A stretch of DNA of 10,324 nucleotides, from positions 1 through 10,324 of the forward strand of contig SRXB01000052.1 of assembly GCA_009724975.1 (NCBI GenBank), given 5' to 3'. Within the stretch, counting starts at the first letter, position 1, and every line of letters starts with the position of its first letter. This document shows positions 5,799 to 10,324 of this stretch, in pieces. The position numbers were made by a program, and so were the translations under genes. Under the pieces are notes generated by a model. That model was not told the origin of the DNA, made no database searches, and was given only the letters and a program-made list of their open reading frames with translations. Source of the stretch: a bacterium (lineage in GTDB: Bacteria > Desulfobacterota > Deferrisomatia > Deferrisomatales > BM512).

Positions 5799-7277
5799 TT
5801 GGAAAAGAAGGAGATACCCCAAAAGCTCCTGGAAATATTCATAACGGCGGGCAAATTCCCGCCGGTTCGCTGGGTTGCGGGCATGCTCTCGCAAAACAGC
5901 GCCATACACGACAAAAATGACGTCGTGCGCGGCGTTGCCGCTGCAGTGGTCAAGGAGTACGGGGCCAACAGGCTCGACGCCACGGTCGCCGCCAGAACCG
6001 CAAAAGCCTACCAGCTGGTCTATTTCCGCTCACAGATAAAATCCCTGAGAAAAAAACTCGACGAAACACCGCCGGATTACAAGCCGGAAAGGCGAAAGCG
6101 TTTTGAGAATATGCTGGCGGGCTATGAAAGAAGGCGCGCCGAGCTTAAAAAGCTCTCCAGCTCGCTTGACATAATCGACTACCTCGCCCGCTATTACACC
6201 GAAGACATGGCGGCGGAATTCGATCCTGCCTTTTTCATCCTCTTCAAGCAGCTCTCCTACCGCTTTTTCCCGAATCTTTGCAGGAGCCTTCGCATATCGG
6301 AGGCGGAGCCCGGAGTTGTCGACGAAATAAAGCGGGTCGCGAAGGAGCACCCCGTAATCTTTCTCCCCAACCACATGTCAAACGCCGACCATGTGCCGAT
6401 TTGTCTCGCCCTTAACGCCTTTGGCCTGCCCCAGCCCAAGATAGCCGCCGGAGCCAACCTTTTCAGGGGCGTTTCGGCCTTGGCGCTCCCAAGGCTTAAC
6501 GCATACAAGATACGCCGTGAGTACGTGGGCGAGGGCGGGTTTTTCCGCGAGATAAAGTGGTTTCAAAACCCTATCTACCGCAGGGTTCACACCGAATACC
6601 TGCGCTGGGGATGGGACCACAACGAGCCGTTGATGTTCTACCCCGAGGGGACGCGCTCCAGGGATGGCCGCATGGGAAAGCCCAAGCTCGGCATAATGGC
6701 GGATATTTTCGCTTACGCCCGGGAGCTTGAAAAGACGATGTATCTCGTGCCGGTCTCCCTCTCATACACAATAGTTCCGGAAGACAAAGAGATAGAGGCT
6801 GGCCGCACCGGCAAGGAGATATCGCACCGCGATCTTCTCTCCCAGCTGGCCCACCTCGACAAGCAGTACAAGGAATATTCCCGTTCGGAGATAGACGTTC
6901 GCTTCTCCGCGCCGGTCGAGCTGACCGCCGCCACGAAATCGCGCGGAAAGATGGCCGAAGATGTGATGGCTACCGTGGCGAAAAACATCGCGATAACCCC
7001 GACCTACCGCCTGGCCTACGCGCTTGTAAAGCGAAAGGATGAAAAGGGCGCGGAAATATTCTCGGCGGAAACCATAAGGGAGGAGTTCGCCGTCGTGGGG
7101 CCGGAGCCGGAGAGGCTAAGGGAGGCGGGCGCCATCGATGAGGCCCTTTTGGACGCCATCGGCATCTTCAAGATGCGTGGCTTTATCGAGGAGCGGGAGA
7201 ACGGGTCCTACGCAATATCCGACGAGCCTTTGCTAAGGCAGTACGCAAACCGCATAGCGGCAAAACTGGGGGAATAG
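5799..7277 (+). CDS. Glycerol-phosphate/lysophospholipid-type acyltransferase (PlsB/PlsC superfamily)
   Basis: This 492-residue protein carries an HX4D acyltransferase core. Block I is NHMSNADH (191-198) with His192 and Asp197 as the catalytic pair. Block III is YPEGTRSRDG (281-290), which in the family binds the acceptor phosphate. VPVSLSY (317-323) matches block IV. It should move an acyl chain from acyl-CoA or acyl-ACP to glycerol 3-phosphate or a lysophospholipid at the inner membrane. About 180 residues precede the core, including a charged helical stretch (76-120) likely to form a coiled coil; some 120 residues of unassigned, helix-rich sequence follow it. It is longer than PlsC (about 240) and shorter than E. 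coli PlsB (about 800). A TAG lies five codons before TTG 5799 and no ATG or GTG intervenes, so TTG is the probable start, behind GGGAAAGAG. The exact acceptor is unknown. Confidence 0.82.
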   Translation: MEKKEIPQKLLEIFITAGKFPPVRWVAGMLSQNSAIHDKNDVVRGVAAAVVKEYGANRLDATVAARTAKAYQLVYFRSQIKSLRKKLDETPPDYKPERRKRFENMLAGYERRRAELKKLSSSLDIIDYLARYYTEDMAAEFDPAFFILFKQLSYRFFPNLCRSLRISEAEPGVVDEIKRVAKEHPVIFLPNHMSNADHVPICLALNAFGLPQPKIAAGANLFRGVSALALPRLNAYKIRREYVGEGGFFREIKWFQNPIYRRVHTEYLRWGWDHNEPLMFYPEGTRSRDGRMGKPKLGIMADIFAYARELEKTMYLVPVSLSYTIVPEDKEIEAGRTGKEISHRDLLSQLAHLDKQYKEYSRSEIDVRFSAPVELTAATKSRGKMAEDVMATVAKNIAITPTYRLAYALVKRKDEKGAEIFSAETIREEFAVVGPEPERLREAGAIDEALLDAIGIFKMRGFIEERENGSYAISDEPLLRQYANRIAAKLGE

Positions 7278-7309
7278 CCCCCCCACAATGTCCTTTCGGT
7301 TGTTGACGG

Positions 7310-7669
7310 TCAGTAGCCTAGGCGCTTTGCATCGGCCTTGTGGAAGAGGTCGAAGAAAACCACGCTCTCATCTCCCATTCTCCCGCAGTCCGGGCAGTCG
7401 CGCAAAACTTCGCCCTCCAATTTCCTGCAGGCGTCGCACCACTTGTATATGAGGCGGTAGCCCGACCGGCCCACGTATTTTTTCATCTTGCCACGGTGTG
7501 GTCCCGCCAGCATGCCGTCGGTATCTTCAGGGTTTTCCAGAAGCCTTTCCATCACGGCCTTTATTCTTTTTGCCCCCTCTGGATCTTCCTTCTTTATGCG
7601 CTCAAGACTTTTCTTGAAGTGCTCAGCCGAGTAGTAGCGAAAGCGCCCCTCTTGAAAGGTTTCTTCCAT
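7310..7669 (-). CDS. RelE/ParE-fold protein with inserted zinc-ribbon-like element
   Basis: A 119-residue protein whose outline matches the RelE/ParE fold: two helices (about 15-46, ending LLENP), then LAGPHRGKMKKYVGRSGYRLIYK (54-76) like the RelE strand region with its G-K-K-Y-V-G and YRLIYK pieces, and a final strand VVFFDLFHKADA (103-114). Between the last two strands sits an insert with CDAC (78-81) and CPDC (92-95), four cysteines spaced to hold zinc. Canonical RelE toxins cleave mRNA at the ribosome, but toxicity here is not shown and no antitoxin gene adjoins it. The frame is open up to 7735, but ATG 7669 has a GAGGTGAGG ribosome site and begins just 2 bases beyond the stop of the membrane-protein gene, so the two are probably co-translated. 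Confidence 0.72.
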   Translation of the reverse strand: MEETFQEGRFRYYSAEHFKKSLERIKKEDPEGAKRIKAVMERLLENPEDTDGMLAGPHRGKMKKYVGRSGYRLIYKWCDACRKLEGEVLRDCPDCGRMGDESVVFFDLFHKADAKRLGY

Positions 7670-7671
7670 CC

Positions 7672-8022
7672 TCACCTCGCGGGCGCGCCCCGGAACATGA
7701 AATACGCCGCCGCCACGAGGCAAAGGGCGCTCCAAAGGTAGTCGAGGCGGAACTCTTCCTTTAGGTAGACGAGTGAAAAGAGGGCGAAGACGGCCATGGT
7801 GATTACTTCCTGTATCACCTTTAGCTGGCCGACAGTGAAATAGCCGTGGCCTATGCGGTTGGCCGGTACCTGCAGGCAGTATTCAAAGAAAGCCACCCCC
7901 CAGCTTATGAGGATGACTACGGCCAGCGGGCGCGAGCGAAAATCGCGCAAGTGGCCGTACCATGCGTAGGTCATGAAGATATTGGAGAAAAAAAGAAGGA
8001 CCAGTACCGACCACCTGCCCAT
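7672..8022 (-). CDS. DUF486 / DMT-type small membrane protein
   Basis: A 116-residue hydrophobic protein with four predicted membrane helices at about residues 4-21, 32-50, 68-88 and 95-111. The central ISWGVAFFEYCLQVPANRIG and YFTVGQLKVIQEVIT segments are those of the DUF486 family (COG3169), distantly related to the drug/metabolite transporter superfamily; its function is not known. Length matches the family, so it is complete. ATG 8022 has a ribosome site GGAAAGGCG about five bases upstream. It lies 77 bases behind the outer-membrane gene on the same strand and directly before the RelE-like gene. Pairing with a RelE-fold protein is not something the family predicts. Confidence 0.85.
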   Translation of the reverse strand: MGRWSVLVLLFFSNIFMTYAWYGHLRDFRSRPLAVVILISWGVAFFEYCLQVPANRIGHGYFTVGQLKVIQEVITMAVFALFSLVYLKEEFRLDYLWSALCLVAAAYFMFRGAPAR

Positions 8023-8099
8023 GAATTCGCCTTTCCGATAGGTTCACCCATCAGGATATACATCTTTCGGCGGCGAAAATCCATGTTTTGAGGGGGGCG

Positions 8100-10324
8100 T
8101 TATTCGGCGGCCAGCTTCGCGTAGACGCGACGGTTTTTGGCGCGGCCCTCTGCGTTCTTGTTCGAAGCTATCGGGCGCTCTTCACCATAGCCTACGGCGT
8201 GCAGGCGGTCTTTGCCGATGGCGAATTCCTTTGTGAGCATGTCGACTACGGCCTGGGCCCTGCGCAGCGAGAGTTTCTTGTTGTAGTCGTCCTTGCCGAC
8301 GTCGTCGGTGTGGCCTTCCACCGTTATCTCAAGGTCGGGGAAGGCTTTAAGGAATTCGGCCACGGCGGCGACGTTGCCGCGATACTTTTCCTTGATGACC
8401 GCCTTGTCGGTGTCGAAGTTGATCTTTAGCTCTATAACGGCGGTGTTGAGTATCACGTAGGGATCGGTCACCACCAGGGAGGTAGAGGTCGGGTTGACCG
8501 AGGGTGGCGCCATCTCAACATTGATGGGGGTGGTTACCGGAGCCGGCGCGGCGGCCACCGGCGCAATCAGGGATGCCGCTGCGGCGCGTCTTGGCTCCCT
8601 CGCCTCGATCGGGGCTGGGGCGGGCATTGCGGGAGCGGGCATTGGCAGTATGGTCAGCTCGGGATTTTGGGCCACGACCAGCATCTCTTCTTCAACGGTC
8701 GCGGCGCTTATTATAAGCGGCGGGTTTTCGAGCTCCAGCAGTAGCGGAGCCTCTTCCTTCACCGAGCAGGCGGCGACCGTCTCGTTCGCAGCGATGGCCG
8801 GCCGGATCGGCCACTTGGCCCGCAGCTTCAGGAAGGGGCCTTCGCTTCTAATATTTTCACCGGTGAGGTCGTTGTCGAAGCTGTCGAAGGAGTATCCGGC
8901 GCTTACCCAGATGTTTCTGTCGACCCTAAAGCCAGCCTCGACCTGTCCGCCCTGATCGTAGGCTCTTGCAGAGGGGCTCCTTACAAGCCGGTATTTCGCG
9001 CCGAGGTCCCAGCGGTCGGCGAACTCGTGGGTAATGCCGAGGCCGACCAGGTCGGTGTAGGCTTCGTCGCCCTCTTCCCTTGAGAGCTTGGCGGCGAGGC
9101 GGCCGTTGATGACGGTGGCCTTGGTGAGCTGGTAGTTGGCGGCGAGGCCGGCCACGTAATTTTCGTTGTTGTAGGCGTTGTCAAGGCCGTTGCGCTCTTC
9201 CGCGCGGTATTCAAGGCGGCCCAGGGCGCTGAGGCTTCCAGTTCCCATCGGGCGCAGGGCCAACCCGATTCTTGCGCGCCTTTGCTTGAACTCGCCCTCG
9301 GCGGAGGCTTTGTCGTTGAAGTAGCGCAGGTCGGCCAGAAGCGAAAGACCATTGGTTAGCTTTCTGGCGAGCCCCGCCTCTCCCAGAACCGAGTATTCTC
9401 CGGACTCGGAGGTGTGGGTGAAGTATTCGGCGCGGGCGGTCATTTTCTGGCGCTTGCTTGAGATGTATTCCAGGGCGGCGGTAAGAGCGAGAACGTCGGG
9501 GTCGGAATCGCTTTCATCGCCGGTCGTGGTTATCTGGTTTTCGGCGGAAAAATCCGCTGAAAGGCCCTCGCCGAGACGCAGGCGGTTGCGAAGTCCGGTG
9601 ACTTCGACGTTGCGCACCGCGCTCTGGCCGTTTTCAAGCCTGTTTTCGCTGTAGGCGACGGTGTTTTCGGTAAGCTTGGCCTCAACGCCCGCAACGGTGC
9701 GGACCACATCGCTCTCATCCTCGGAGGCGTACTGTGCCCTTAGGTATGCGCGGGCGCCGTCGGTTATCTTATAGTCGATCCCCGCTTCGGAGATGTTGTT
9801 TTGGGGCGCTATGAAATCCTGCGAATGGGAGGCCAGAAGCGAAAGGCTCTCGCCTACCTTGGTTTCCGCGTAGAGGCGGGCGGAGGTTGCCTCGTCGGCT
9901 GTGGATTCTGAGGTGTCGAAGGGCTCGCGAGTGTAGGCGCTAAGGGGCGAAACGCGGTGGTCGTCGGACTGCTCGCGGGAAACCTCAAGGCCGACCTTCG
10001 TGGAGCCAAAAGATTTCTCAGCCAGGGCCGATGCCCCCCAGTTGCTCATCTGGTTGAGGGTGTCTTCCTCGCTATAGTATTTTGCCGCGTATTTAACCTC
10101 TTCGGAGGGTTTTACGGCGGCCTCGAAGCCGTATTTCTCGGTCCCGCGCGAAGCCTCGGTCGAGGAGGGGTTTATGAAGTCGTCACCCACTTTGCGGTAG
10201 TAGGCTTTCAGTTCGGTTCCTTTTGAGGGGGCCGATTTAAGTTCGACGTCGAAGCCCTCGTCCGAAACCGGCGAAAGGATGCTTGCGATGTTGTCGGTGG
10301 CGAAAGCCCTGGCCGCTTCAGCCC
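8100..10324 (-). CDS. Large outer-membrane beta-barrel protein with C-terminal OmpA peptidoglycan-binding domain (5' end outside window)
   Basis: The frame is open from the TAA at 8100-8102 to the right edge, giving 740 visible residues with no start. A GTG at 10190 is internal: 44 more in-frame codons precede it, including KGTELKAYYRK, which continues smoothly into the downstream sequence. The first 500 or so residues consist of alternating polar/hydrophobic strands with short turns (for example AGIDYKITDGARAYLRAQYA and VSAGYSFDSFD), the pattern of an outer-membrane barrel far larger than the eight strands of OmpA. An Ala/Pro-rich linker follows (about 8480-8690). The last 119 residues (8103-8459) form an OmpA/MotB domain with GHTDDVG, LSLRRAQAVVDML and NRRV, the residues that grip diaminopimelate peptidoglycan. 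It probably ties the outer membrane to the cell wall and may be a porin or secretion barrel. Anything N-terminal to the barrel is not visible. Confidence 0.85.
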   Translation of the reverse strand, partial: AEAARAFATDNIASILSPVSDEGFDVELKSAPSKGTELKAYYRKVGDDFINPSSTEASRGTEKYGFEAAVKPSEEVKYAAKYYSEEDTLNQMSNWGASALAEKSFGSTKVGLEVSREQSDDHRVSPLSAYTREPFDTSESTADEATSARLYAETKVGESLSLLASHSQDFIAPQNNISEAGIDYKITDGARAYLRAQYASEDESDVVRTVAGVEAKLTENTVAYSENRLENGQSAVRNVEVTGLRNRLRLGEGLSADFSAENQITTTGDESDSDPDVLALTAALEYISSKRQKMTARAEYFTHTSESGEYSVLGEAGLARKLTNGLSLLADLRYFNDKASAEGEFKQRRARIGLALRPMGTGSLSALGRLEYRAEERNGLDNAYNNENYVAGLAANYQLTKATVINGRLAAKLSREEGDEAYTDLVGLGITHEFADRWDLGAKYRLVRSPSARAYDQGGQVEAGFRVDRNIWVSAGYSFDSFDNDLTGENIRSEGPFLKLRAKWPIRPAIAANETVAACSVKEEAPLLLELENPPLIISAATVEEEMLVVAQNPELTILPMPAPAMPAPAPIEAREPRRAAAASLIAPVAAAPAPVTTPINVEMAPPSVNPTSTSLVVTDPYVILNTAVIELKINFDTDKAVIKEKYRGNVAAVAEFLKAFPDLEITVEGHTDDVGKDDYNKKLSLRRAQAVVDMLTKEFAIGKDRLHAVGYGEERPIASNKNAEGRAKNRRVYAKLAAE

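Noticed and set aside
7268..7284. GGGGG-AATAG-CCCCC hairpin at the acyltransferase stop as a terminator.
   Set aside because: No T-run follows on either strand; at most a weak stem.

Overview
The window looks like a chromosomal segment from an anaerobic, Gram-negative, fairly GC-rich bacterium. A four-subunit ferredoxin-dependent 2-oxoacid oxidoreductase points to anaerobic metabolism. A large beta-barrel protein with an OmpA-type peptidoglycan-binding tail implies an outer membrane. GluQRS and the PlsB-like acyltransferase also fit a proteobacterial or Desulfobacterota-like host. The lineage is an inference from gene content, not a measured assignment. I see no mobile element, CRISPR array, tRNA or rRNA.

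Layout. Bases 1-150 hold the C-terminal end of a phosphohexomutase (+). After a 279-base gap with a weak possible promoter, a tight five-gene + strand operon (430-3463) encodes a two-cluster ferredoxin delta subunit, a VorB-type alpha subunit, a TPP-binding beta subunit, a gamma subunit, and a double-ACT-domain protein. The genes overlap or sit within about 11 bases of each other. A strong, nearly symmetrical terminator at 3483-3511 separates this operon from two minus-strand genes: a nitronate monooxygenase/FabK-like flavoprotein (3526-4632) and glutamyl-Q tRNA(Asp) synthetase (4760-5689). Diverging from the latter is a 492-residue HX4D acyltransferase (5799-7277, +). The right third is all minus strand: a truncated large outer-membrane barrel/OmpA protein (8100 to the window edge), a four-helix DUF486 membrane protein (7672-8022) and a RelE-fold protein carrying an inserted zinc-ribbon-like element (7310-7669).

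How they work together. The four oxidoreductase subunits form one enzyme that oxidatively decarboxylates a 2-oxoacid, probably a branched-chain one, to its acyl-CoA and reduces ferredoxin, or runs in reverse. The ACT protein translated directly behind it is a plausible amino-acid sensor for that pathway. The remaining genes are separate housekeeping, lipid and envelope functions. I find no convincing unknown multi-gene system. The most unusual items are the antitoxin-less RelE-like protein with its CxxC/CxxC insert, the cysteine-rich C-terminal segment of the NMO-like protein, and the multi-strand barrel fused to an OmpA anchor.
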